NCBI GenBank assembly: GCA_002387605.1 | Contig: DGJU01000046.1 | Coordinates: 735-24,837 of the forward strand | From: Alphaproteobacteria bacterium UBA4588 | GTDB taxonomy: Bacteria; Pseudomonadota; Alphaproteobacteria; Puniceispirillales; Puniceispirillaceae | Direction of reading: 5' to 3' | Length of the DNA: 24,103 nt | Part shown: positions 13,648 to 21,327 of the stretch, one piece after another | Position numbering within the stretch: the stretch's first letter is position 1 | Layout of the letters: the number at the start of each line of letters is the position of its first letter | Translations under genes and position numbers: made by a program | The notes under the pieces: generated by a model | The model's database searches: none | What the model was told of the DNA's origin: nothing | Seen by the model: only the letters and a program-made list of their open reading frames with translations

Positions 13648-16434
13648 ATGACGGATTATAAGCAGACCGTATTCCTGCCAAAAACAGACTTTCCAATGCG
13701 GGGAGGTCTGCCGAAAAAAGAACCTGAAACTCTTGCCCGGTGGCAGAAGATGGGGCTCTATGATTTGTTGCGTGAAAGCCGCAAGGATGCGGAAAAATTT
13801 GTGCTGCATGATGGCCCGCCCTATGCAAATGGCCAGCTTCATATCGGACATGCTCTGAATAAGATTCTGAAAGACGTTATTAACCGGTCACATTCAATGC
13901 TGGGTAAGAACGCAAATTACGTCCCCGGCTGGGATTGTCACGGTCTTCCTATTGAATGGAAAATCGAAGAGCAATATCGTAAAAAAGGCAAAGATAAAGA
14001 TGAGGTGCCGATTGCTGAATTCCGTCAGGAATGCCGTGATTTTGCCTCTCATTGGCTTAATATTCAGTCTGAAGAATTTCAGCGGCTTGGCGTGCTGGGT
14101 GATTGGGAGAATCCCTACACCACAATGAAGTTTGAAGCCGAAGCGACGATTGCTTCTGAAATGGGCAAGTTCTTAATGAATGGCAGCCTGTATCGTGGCT
14201 CAAAGCCTGTGATGTGGTCACCTGTTGAAAAGACAGCTCTTGCAGAAGCCGAAGTCGAATATTCCGATCATACGTCTGTGACTATCTTTGCCAAGTTTGC
14301 GATTGCATCCTGCCCGGTTGAAGCGCTTGCAGGTGCCAGCCTGATTATCTGGACAACAACGCCGTGGACCATGCCGGGGAACCGGGCTATGGCTTTTGGC
14401 GCTAACATTGCCTATAGCGCGCTTAAAGTGACGGCTGTTGCTGACGGGTCTCTTGCGGTTCCGGGTGAAGTTATCTGTATTGCCGATGAGTTGCGTGATG
14501 ATGTGTTTGCGGCCTGCGGTATTCTGGATGCTGATACATCTCATCAGTTTATGGGGCATGAGATTGAAGGAACAATCGCGCGTCATCCGCTCGCAGATGC
14601 GGGCTATGATCATGATGTTCCTGTGCTTGCCGCAGATTACGTTACCACAGAGCAGGGAACAGGGTTTGTCCATATCGCGCCGGGCCATGGTCCAGAAGAT
14701 TATGAACTTGCGCATCTAAAACACGGGATCGAAGTCCCCGATACTATTGATGAAGCTGGCATGATTATGGCGCATTTACCGTTATTTGGCGGTATGCATG
14801 TGCTTCGTGATAATAAGAAAATTACCGAAATAATGGCAGAGCAGGGCGGCCTTATTGGCTTTGGCAGTCTAACGCACTCCTATCCGCATTCATGGCGCTC
14901 CCATGCGCCGGTTATCTACCGAAATGCAGCGCAATGGTTTGTCTCAATGGAACAGGATGGCTTGCGGGATAAAGCGCTTTCTGCTCTTTCTGAAACAGCT
15001 TTTTATCCTCCTGCAGGCCAGAACCGTCTGACAGCAATGATTGCAAACCGGCCTGACTGGTGCCTGAGCCGGCAGCGGGCATGGGGTGTTCCTATTCCTG
15101 TGTTTTATCATAAAGAGACAGGTGAGCCGTTGCGCGACCAGGCCGTTGTTGACCGGATTGTTGATGCCTTTGGCAAACAGGGATGTGATATTTGGTTTAC
15201 CGCGCCCGCAGAGCAGTTTTTAGGCAGCGACTATGATATTGCAGACTATGAGCAGGTCATGGATATTGCTGATGTATGGTTTGATTCAGGCTCAACGCAC
15301 GCCTTTGTGCTGGAAAAGCGTGATGATTTACAGTCGCCGGCCGACCTCTATCTTGAAGGCTCCGACCAGCATCGTGGCTGGTTCCATTCTTCCTTGCTTG
15401 AGAGTTGCGGTACCAGAGGACATGCGCCTTATAAGGGTGTTTTGACACATGGCTTTGTGCTTGATGAGCAGGGACGAAAAATGTCCAAGTCGCTCGGTAA
15501 TGTCATTGCACCACAAAAAGTCATTGAACAGAGCGGTGCAGATATTCTGCGGCTCTGGGTTGTTAGTTCTGACTATTATGATGACCTACGAATTGGGCCT
15601 GAAATCCTGAAACGGCAATCAGATCATTATCGCCGAATCCGGAATACATTGCGCTATCTTCTGGGTGCGCTTGATGGCTTTGAAAGTACTGATGAGCTTG
15701 CTTATGACAAAATGGATGAGCTTGAGAAATGGGTATTGCATCGGTTATATGAAATCGATGCATCTATCCGCTCAAAAATAGAAACCTATGACTTCCATGG
15801 GATTTTCACCGAGCTTCACGATTTCTGTAATAGCGATTTATCGGCCTTCTATTTTGATATTCGCAAAGATAATCTTTACTGTGATGCCGCTGATAGCATT
15901 GCGCGGCGTGGGTGCCGGACAGTGATGGATAAGGTGCTGCGGTGCCTAACAGCATGGGTTGCGCCTATCCTGCCATTTACAGCGGATGAAGCATGGCTCG
16001 CACTCACCAAAGATGAGGGTGATTCTATCCACCTGCATCGCTATCAAGATATTGATGCTGCGTGGAAAAATGAGGCTGTTGGTACGAGATGGGCGTCGCT
16101 TCGTGCGCTTCGCTCTAAGGTGACGTCTGCTTTAGAAGAGGCGCGTAATGCTGGTGATATTGGTGGCAGCCTGTCTGCCGAAATAAGCCTTACCGTCAAT
16201 CAGCAGACAGCATCATTGCTAGATGGGGTAGACCTTGCCAGCCTGTTCATCACATCCGAAGCCGAAATGACGGTCGGAACAAGTGATGAGGTTGGTGTTG
16301 CTGTGCGTCGCTCAGAGGGCGGGAAATGTGCCCGTTGCTGGAAAATGATTGCTAGTATTCCGGCTGAGGCTAACGACCAGATTTGTGGGCGTTGTGAAGC
16401 TGTTGTTGCCGCACTGCCAGAGGTGTCTGCTTAA
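13648..16434 (+). CDS. ileS: Isoleucyl-tRNA synthetase
   Basis: The 928-residue class I aminoacyl-tRNA synthetase has the HIGH motif at 65-68 (in PPYANGQLHIGHALNKIL) and KMSKS at 611-615. The editing domain lies between them, with TTPWTMPGNRAM as its recognition motif. The C-terminal zinc ribbon uses cysteines 894, 897, 913 and 916 (CARCWKM and CGRC). This is the bacterial, zinc-ribbon form and not the mupirocin-resistant eukaryote-like type. Gene order ribF-ileS-lspA is conserved. The 152-base gap after ribF holds a small hairpin (13595-13615) and a five-codon open frame (13538-13555) of doubtful meaning. The stop overlaps the lspA start by one base (TAATG). Confidence 0.97.
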   Translation: MTDYKQTVFLPKTDFPMRGGLPKKEPETLARWQKMGLYDLLRESRKDAEKFVLHDGPPYANGQLHIGHALNKILKDVINRSHSMLGKNANYVPGWDCHGLPIEWKIEEQYRKKGKDKDEVPIAEFRQECRDFASHWLNIQSEEFQRLGVLGDWENPYTTMKFEAEATIASEMGKFLMNGSLYRGSKPVMWSPVEKTALAEAEVEYSDHTSVTIFAKFAIASCPVEALAGASLIIWTTTPWTMPGNRAMAFGANIAYSALKVTAVADGSLAVPGEVICIADELRDDVFAACGILDADTSHQFMGHEIEGTIARHPLADAGYDHDVPVLAADYVTTEQGTGFVHIAPGHGPEDYELAHLKHGIEVPDTIDEAGMIMAHLPLFGGMHVLRDNKKITEIMAEQGGLIGFGSLTHSYPHSWRSHAPVIYRNAAQWFVSMEQDGLRDKALSALSETAFYPPAGQNRLTAMIANRPDWCLSRQRAWGVPIPVFYHKETGEPLRDQAVVDRIVDAFGKQGCDIWFTAPAEQFLGSDYDIADYEQVMDIADVWFDSGSTHAFVLEKRDDLQSPADLYLEGSDQHRGWFHSSLLESCGTRGHAPYKGVLTHGFVLDEQGRKMSKSLGNVIAPQKVIEQSGADILRLWVVSSDYYDDLRIGPEILKRQSDHYRRIRNTLRYLLGALDGFESTDELAYDKMDELEKWVLHRLYEIDASIRSKIETYDFHGIFTELHDFCNSDLSAFYFDIRKDNLYCDAADSIARRGCRTVMDKVLRCLTAWVAPILPFTADEAWLALTKDEGDSIHLHRYQDIDAAWKNEAVGTRWASLRALRSKVTSALEEARNAGDIGGSLSAEISLTVNQQTASLLDGVDLASLFITSEAEMTVGTSDEVGVAVRRSEGGKCARCWKMIASIPAEANDQICGRCEAVVAALPEVSA

Positions 16435-16916
16435 TGAGAATAAGCTCCCAGATGAAGCTCTTCTTTCCGGTGGCATCGCTCGTGCTAGCACTTGATGTTG
16501 GCATAAAACAACTGATGCTGTCCTGGTTGTTTTTTCCGCCACAGCAAATCATCGTTACCCCGTTTTTTTCCCTGACACCTGTCTGGAATAGCGGCATAAG
16601 CTTTGGACTGTTTTCTGATAATCCCTATATCGGGCTTGTTACGATTCCGGTGCTTGCTGTGCTGGTTGTTCTCTGGCTTATCTGGCAGCTTAACGACCTT
16701 ACTTTTTTGCAAACGCTTGGCGCATCCTTTATCGCTGGCGGTGCACTTGGTAATGTGAGTGACCGGATTGTCTATGGGCGGGTAATCGATTTTCTTGATT
16801 TTCATATCGGTGCGCTACATTGGCCTGCATTCAATGTCGCAGACAGCGCACTATTTATTGGTGTTTTATTGTGGTTTTATGGCATGATGCAACCCAACCA
16901 GAATGAGACCCTTTAA
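16434..16916 (+). CDS. lspA: Lipoprotein signal peptidase (signal peptidase II)
   Basis: The product is 160 residues with four membrane segments. It cleaves the signal peptide of diacylated prolipoproteins at the periplasmic face of the inner membrane. The conserved family blocks are all present: WNSGISFGLF (51-60), GGALGNVSDRIVYGRVIDF (102-120) and WPAFNVADS (130-138). The catalytic aspartates are D119 and D137. The start is fixed by the TAATG overlap with ileS, which implies translational coupling. The next gene encodes a lipoprotein, a likely substrate. Confidence 0.95.
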   Translation: MRISSQMKLFFPVASLVLALDVGIKQLMLSWLFFPPQQIIVTPFFSLTPVWNSGISFGLFSDNPYIGLVTIPVLAVLVVLWLIWQLNDLTFLQTLGASFIAGGALGNVSDRIVYGRVIDFLDFHIGALHWPAFNVADSALFIGVLLWFYGMMQPNQNETL

Positions 16917-16937
16917 AGAATGAAGAGTGTTATCTAG

Positions 16938-17459
16938 ATGAACAAGCTTTTTCAGATTTTAGGTGCAGTTACCTTGTTGTCGATGTTGTCTGCATGTTCA
17001 GACTTCAGAAAAGCGATCGGCACAGAGAAATCATCACCTGATGAATTTCAGGTTGTTGTGCGTCCTTCATTGGTCCTTCCCCCTAATTTTTCGTCCCGGC
17101 CTACTGCAGCAACTGGCGCACAGACAGCTGCTACCGTTGCGTCTGATGCACAGGCACAAGCATCCGTTTTGCTAGGGGCGCGTGAAACAGGCGCATCTGA
17201 TTATAGTGATATTTTCGCATTTGATAAAATCGTAGAAGATGTGCGCTCCAAAGTTGATGAGGAAACAGCTGGCATTAAATTTGAGCGGCGGCTCCCGATT
17301 CAGGTGCTTTTTGGCGGCTTGCCTGATGTTGGTCCTGTTATCGATAAGATGGCAGAAGATAGACGTATCCGCCGCAATAGGCTGGAAAATAGAAGCCTTT
17401 CATATGGCGCGACACCTGCTATCGATAAGGTGTTTCAAGACAGCGTTCTGGTTGAGTAG
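16938..17459 (+). CDS. DUF3035 (BamF-like) outer membrane lipoprotein
   Basis: The 173-residue precursor has a lipoprotein signal peptide: basic MNK, a hydrophobic core, and lipobox LSAC with the lipidated cysteine at 20. The conserved DUF3035 opening SSPDEFQVVVRPSLVLPP (32-49) follows at once. A low-complexity Ala/Thr/Gln linker covers about 58-78, and a charged C-terminus follows. In Caulobacter a lipoprotein with this conserved block was reported as a subunit of the outer-membrane beta-barrel assembly (BAM) complex and called BamF. The assignment here rests on that family memory. The protein begins 21 bases after lspA, the peptidase that would mature it, and ends 8 bases before mutL, so all three are probably co-transcribed. 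Confidence 0.75.
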   Translation: MNKLFQILGAVTLLSMLSACSDFRKAIGTEKSSPDEFQVVVRPSLVLPPNFSSRPTAATGAQTAATVASDAQAQASVLLGARETGASDYSDIFAFDKIVEDVRSKVDEETAGIKFERRLPIQVLFGGLPDVGPVIDKMAEDRRIRRNRLENRSLSYGATPAIDKVFQDSVLVE

Positions 17460-17467
17460 GTCGCCGG

Positions 17468-19270
17468 ATGGCAGATGTTATTCGTCTTCTGCCAGAGCAG
17501 CTTGTTAACCAGATTGCCGCTGGCGAGGTCATTGAACGACCGGCAAGTGCTTTAAAAGAACTTCTTGAAAATGCGATAGATGCTGGCGCAACCCGTATTT
17601 CTATCGAGCTAGAGCGGGGCGGGTTATCCTCTCTTATTGTCAGTGATAATGGTCGCGGCATGAGCTGTGATGAGTTGCCGGTTGCTGTGCAACGTCATGC
17701 AACCTCAAAACTGCCAGATGATGATTTGTTTCAGATTACGCATTTCGGATTCCGCGGCGAAGCTTTGCCCTCTATCGGGGCTGTCTCATCGCTGTCGCTC
17801 ACATCGCGGGTGGGTGATGTTGAACATGGATGGCGGCTTGATATTGTCCATGGCGCTGTTGGCGTGCCGCGCCCTGCTGCGTGTGCCATTGGGACTCGTA
17901 TTGAAATTACTGACCTGTTTGGGTCTGTTCCAGCGCGGCTGAAATTTCTAAAAACAGAGCGAACCGAAGCAGGCCAGTGTATTGATGTCGTGCGCAGGCT
18001 TGCTATGTGTCGCCCTGATATCGGCTTTCAGATGAGTGATAGCGGAAAGGCTGTGTTTTCGCTTCCCGCTCAACCGCTCTCAGATGAAGGCGCGCGCCAG
18101 CGTCTATCGGCTCTGGTTGGGCGTACCTTTGCAGATGAAGCGATTGCGATAGATTCACGGCGTGATGAGATGCATCTAACAGGGCTTGCAGGATTGCCAA
18201 CAATGAACCGGCAAACAGCAAGTCATATCTATCTTTTTGTGAATGATAGGCCAGTGCGTGATCGCCAGCTTCTGGGCGCGGTGCGCGCAGGTTATCAAGA
18301 TATGTTGCCGCGTGGCCGCCACCCAGTCCTTGTGCTGTTCCTTAGCATGCCGCCGGGTGATGTTGATGTGAATGTTCACCCCGCCAAGGCTGAGGTGCGG
18401 TTTTCAGACCCCCAGCGGGTGCGCGGCTTATTTGTTGGCAGCTTGATGAATGCGCTATCGGACGCCGGATTACGGGCAACACAAGAAGGCTCAGAACATG
18501 CTTTGCGGCGGTTTCAGTCGGCGCAAATGCCAACGATTACGTCTGCGCCCGCTTCGCCAGATACAGGCGATATGCTGCAAGGACAGCAGGGACTTTCATC
18601 TTATATGCTTGCCGATGCACCGCCCGCTGCCCGCATAGCTATGCCCTCACAGCCCGAAACGATGGCGCAGGGAGCGCCAGCAGAGGCATCCTTTCCTTTA
18701 GGGGCTGCCCGGGCGCAACTTCATAAAACTTATGTGATTGCTGAAACAGGTGATGGCATTGTTCTGGTTGACCAGCATGCTGCTCATGAACGTCTGGTCA
18801 TGGAGCGCATGAAAGAGGGGTTGGCAGAAGGTCCACTTGCCAGCCAGACACTTTTGCTGCCAGAAGTAGTCGACATCCCCATTGACCAGTATGAAGCTAT
18901 TTTGGGCGAAGTAGATATGCTGAACAGGCTTGGTCTTCAGCTAGAAGGTTTTGGCCAGGGCAGTCTTCTTGTGCGCGGCGTTCCAGCACTTCTGGGCGAG
19001 GCATCGCCAAGCGCTATTGTGCGAGATATTGGCGAAGAGCTCAGCCATCTAGGTGGTTCCACAGGACTTCAGGACAGACTTAACGCTGTTATTGCCAGTA
19101 TATCTTGTCATGGCTCTGTGCGGGCAGGACGCCAGCTTGGGTCTGATGAAATGAATGCACTGCTCAGGCAAATGGAAGAAACACCTGCTGCAGGACAATG
19201 TAATCACGGCCGGCCGACCTTTATCACGCTATCTCTGTCAGATTTGGAAAAACTGTTTCATCGTAGTTAA
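17468..19270 (+). CDS. mutL: DNA mismatch repair protein MutL (endonuclease type)
   Basis: The product is 600 residues. The N-terminal GHKL ATPase has QIAAGEVIERPASALKELLE (15-34, general base E31), DNGRGM (60-65) and GFRGEAL (94-100). A flexible linker spans about 335-410. The C-terminal dimerisation domain carries the metal-dependent endonuclease motif DQHA-x2-E-x4-E (435-446), with SCHGS (546-550) and CNHGRP (578-583). QTLLLP (460-465) fits the sliding-clamp-binding motif. So this MutL should nick DNA itself, as expected in bacteria lacking MutH. The start follows the lipoprotein gene by eight bases, with GAGTAGG as ribosome binding site. The stop overlaps convergent rsmD by four bases. 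Confidence 0.96.
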   Translation: MADVIRLLPEQLVNQIAAGEVIERPASALKELLENAIDAGATRISIELERGGLSSLIVSDNGRGMSCDELPVAVQRHATSKLPDDDLFQITHFGFRGEALPSIGAVSSLSLTSRVGDVEHGWRLDIVHGAVGVPRPAACAIGTRIEITDLFGSVPARLKFLKTERTEAGQCIDVVRRLAMCRPDIGFQMSDSGKAVFSLPAQPLSDEGARQRLSALVGRTFADEAIAIDSRRDEMHLTGLAGLPTMNRQTASHIYLFVNDRPVRDRQLLGAVRAGYQDMLPRGRHPVLVLFLSMPPGDVDVNVHPAKAEVRFSDPQRVRGLFVGSLMNALSDAGLRATQEGSEHALRRFQSAQMPTITSAPASPDTGDMLQGQQGLSSYMLADAPPAARIAMPSQPETMAQGAPAEASFPLGAARAQLHKTYVIAETGDGIVLVDQHAAHERLVMERMKEGLAEGPLASQTLLLPEVVDIPIDQYEAILGEVDMLNRLGLQLEGFGQGSLLVRGVPALLGEASPSAIVRDIGEELSHLGGSTGLQDRLNAVIASISCHGSVRAGRQLGSDEMNALLRQMEETPAAGQCNHGRPTFITLSLSDLEKLFHRS

Positions 19271-19830
19271 GCAGGCTGGTAGCGAAAAAAGAACAGCCGT
19301 GCCATGCCATAACGCCGGTTATCGAGCGGCGCAAAGGTATCAGGCAGGCTTACGCTTTCACTATGCCTAACCTCACAAGCAATAATGCAGGTGGACTGCA
19401 AGGCGCCCAGTCCTGCGAGCCGCGGGATAATTTTGGTGGTAAGGCCACTATCATAAGGCGCATCACATAATACAAGCTGGGCGGGAGGGGCATGCCATGT
19501 CCGCAGGCTTGTGATATCACCTGACAGTATTTTTGCCTGATGATCGAAACCTAGTTTCTGGATATTCTTTTTTAATACAAGTAAGGCATCTCTGTCCCAC
19601 TCGCAAAAGACAGCCCCAGTTGCGCCGCGCGATAAGGCTTCAAGCCCTAATGAGCCACTTCCTGCACAGGCATCAATAAGCTGGGAGCCATGAATATCAA
19701 AGGGAAGGCGACCCCCTGTCAGGATATTAAACAGGGCTTCTCTGGTCCGATTTGAGGTTGGTCTGACAGCCTCGCTTTTGCATTCTGTTAAATTCGTGCC
19801 GCGCTTTGCGCCGGCAATAATACGCATCAT
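19267..19830 (-). CDS. rsmD: 16S rRNA (guanine-966-N2)-methyltransferase
   Basis: The 187-residue Rossmann-fold methyltransferase uses S-adenosylmethionine to methylate G966 of 16S rRNA in the assembled small subunit. The N-terminal MRIIAGAKRG and RPTSNRTREALFNIL (23-37) are diagnostic for RsmD. The SAM-binding motif is DACAGSGSLGLEALSRGA (53-70). The catalytic motif, normally DPPY, reads DAPY here (123-126). The ATG at 19830 overlaps the TGA of the upstream rluB-like gene (ATGA), giving a coupled two-gene unit. The stop shares TTAA with mutL. Confidence 0.93.
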   Translation of the reverse strand: MMRIIAGAKRGTNLTECKSEAVRPTSNRTREALFNILTGGRLPFDIHGSQLIDACAGSGSLGLEALSRGATGAVFCEWDRDALLVLKKNIQKLGFDHQAKILSGDITSLRTWHAPPAQLVLCDAPYDSGLTTKIIPRLAGLGALQSTCIIACEVRHSESVSLPDTFAPLDNRRYGMARLFFFRYQPA

Positions 19831-20762
19831 CTCTTTTTATCGTTTTGCGGTCTCGGACGACGATTTTGTTGTCCGGGCTTGCGGGGACGTCCCGCTGCAG
19901 CTGATGGGCGACCACGGCCGCCAGCGCCAGCGCCTGAACCTGAACCTGAACCTGAACGGGGCCGGCGCGCGCCGCCACGTTGCGGCCCGTTTGATGTTCC
20001 CGGCGTTTGGGGGGTGAGACCAAGCTGTTCTGCCAGAACGCCAGATTTTACCTCTGCAACCTCTCCTTCGACAAGCTTACCAAGGGGGAAGGGGCCATAA
20101 GATATCCGAATCAACCTACTAACGGGATAGCCAAGATATTCCATCAAATGCCGGACTTCCCGGTTCTTGCCTTCACGAATAGCAACTGTGAGCCATGCAT
20201 TACTCGACATTTGTGTATCGAGCTGTGCAAGGGCTGAACCATAATGGATGCCATCAATCGTTACGCCGTCTTCAAGTGCGCTGAGTTTGTCTGCATCAAC
20301 AACACCGCGGACCCGCACCCGATATTTGCGTGTCCATCCGGTGGAGGGAAGTTCCATATGCCGTGACAACGCGCCATCATTGGTCAGCAGAAGAAGGCCT
20401 TCTGAATCAATATCAAGCCGGCCAACTGAAATAACGCGGGGCATATTAGTTGGCAGCGCCGAGAAAACAGTCTCCCGGCCTTTATCATCCTTATTGCTGA
20501 CAACAAGGCCGCGCGGTTTATAATAACGCCAGAGACGGACAGGTTCAGCCGAGGGCAGTTTTACACCGCGCACTGTGACCATATCTCTGTCTGTTACCGT
20601 AAAGGCAGGGCTTTCCAGAAGCTCGCCATTTACTGTTACAAGCCCTTCAAGAATAAGCTGTTCGGCTTCGCGGCGTGAGCATATGCCAGCGCGGGCAATC
20701 CGGCGGGCAATGCGTTCTTCGGTTCTGCGCGGTTGCAGGATGTCGTGGGGTGTATCGCTCAT
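19827..20762 (-). CDS. rluB: RsuA/RluB-family rRNA pseudouridine synthase
   Basis: The product is 311 residues. It has an N-terminal S4 RNA-binding domain (about 17-63, RIARAGICSRREAEQLI), then the pseudouridine synthase domain with catalytic D117 in GRLDIDSEGLLLLTNDG (114-130) and KNREVRHL in the C-terminal half. It isomerises uridine in rRNA; the RluB branch (23S U2605) is my choice, but RluE/RluF/RsuA cannot be fully excluded. Residues 252-311 form a disordered tail rich in Gly, Ser, Arg and Pro, typical of alphaproteobacterial members. It contains a (GS)n run encoded by a hexanucleotide repeat. The ATG at 20762 has AAGAAG upstream; an in-frame longer start (20816) adds 18 uncharacteristic residues. 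It overlaps rsmD by four bases. Confidence 0.88.
   Translation of the reverse strand: MSDTPHDILQPRRTEERIARRIARAGICSRREAEQLILEGLVTVNGELLESPAFTVTDRDMVTVRGVKLPSAEPVRLWRYYKPRGLVVSNKDDKGRETVFSALPTNMPRVISVGRLDIDSEGLLLLTNDGALSRHMELPSTGWTRKYRVRVRGVVDADKLSALEDGVTIDGIHYGSALAQLDTQMSSNAWLTVAIREGKNREVRHLMEYLGYPVSRLIRISYGPFPLGKLVEGEVAEVKSGVLAEQLGLTPQTPGTSNGPQRGGARRPRSGSGSGSGAGAGGRGRPSAAAGRPRKPGQQNRRPRPQNDKKR
19933..19956. repeat. Hexanucleotide tandem repeat (CCTGAA)x4 inside rluB-like gene
   Basis: Four perfect copies of CCTGAA lie within the coding sequence and encode the Gly-Ser run of the C-terminal tail on the minus strand. Because the unit is six bases, gain or loss of copies changes tail length without shifting frame. 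Confidence 0.9.
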
Positions 20763-20871
20763 AATGCTTCTTGTAGAAGAAAGCGAATTAGATAGCAAAT
20801 GGCACGGTGGCCTCATATCATGGCGATAATAGAAATATTAGCCCTTCCCCTGAGGGCAGTGAAAGACAGAG

Positions 20872-21327
20872 ATGGCAGTAGTAACAGATTTTATGGCTGA
20901 AGCCCTTAGCCTTGCAGGCCAAGCAATGGCAGCAGGAGAGGTGCCGGTTGGCGCTATTATTGTGTCTCCTGATGGTGATATTATTGCGCGCAGTGAAAAC
21001 CGGATGCAGCGTGATAATGATGCAACCGCCCATGCAGAAATCCTTGCAATTCGGCAGGCTATCTCAGTTCTTGGCACATCGCGTCTTGTGGGATGTGATT
21101 TATGGGTGACATTAGAGCCCTGCGCCATGTGCGCTGGCGCGATAAGCCATGCACGGATAAGGCGGCTTTATTTCGCCGCATCAGATGAAAAAGGTGGGGC
21201 TGTTGAGCATGGTCCATGCCTGTTTAATCAGCCTACCATTCATCATAAGCCCGACCTCTATGGCGGGATATCAGAAGCGCCTGCTAAACAGTTGCTTCGG
21301 ACATTTTTTGCAACAAAACGGGGCTAA
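20872..21327 (+). CDS. tadA: tRNA-specific adenosine-34 deaminase
   Basis: The 151-residue zinc-dependent deaminase converts A34 to inosine in tRNA-Arg(ACG). The cytidine-deaminase motifs are intact: HAE at 54-56 (zinc ligand H54, proton shuttle E56) and PCAMC at 83-87 (zinc ligands C84 and C87). The family's GEVPVGAIIV opening is at 22-31. The ATG at 20872 is taken; an ATG at 20893 would also leave the domain whole. The ribosome binding site is weak. The gene is divergent from the rluB-like gene and its stop overlaps purD by four bases (CTAA). Confidence 0.93.
   Translation: MAVVTDFMAEALSLAGQAMAAGEVPVGAIIVSPDGDIIARSENRMQRDNDATAHAEILAIRQAISVLGTSRLVGCDLWVTLEPCAMCAGAISHARIRRLYFAASDEKGGAVEHGPCLFNQPTIHHKPDLYGGISEAPAKQLLRTFFATKRG

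Noticed and set aside
14218..14715. 165-residue open frame opposite ileS
   Set aside because: It overlaps the conserved editing domain of ileS on the other strand and shows no family features.
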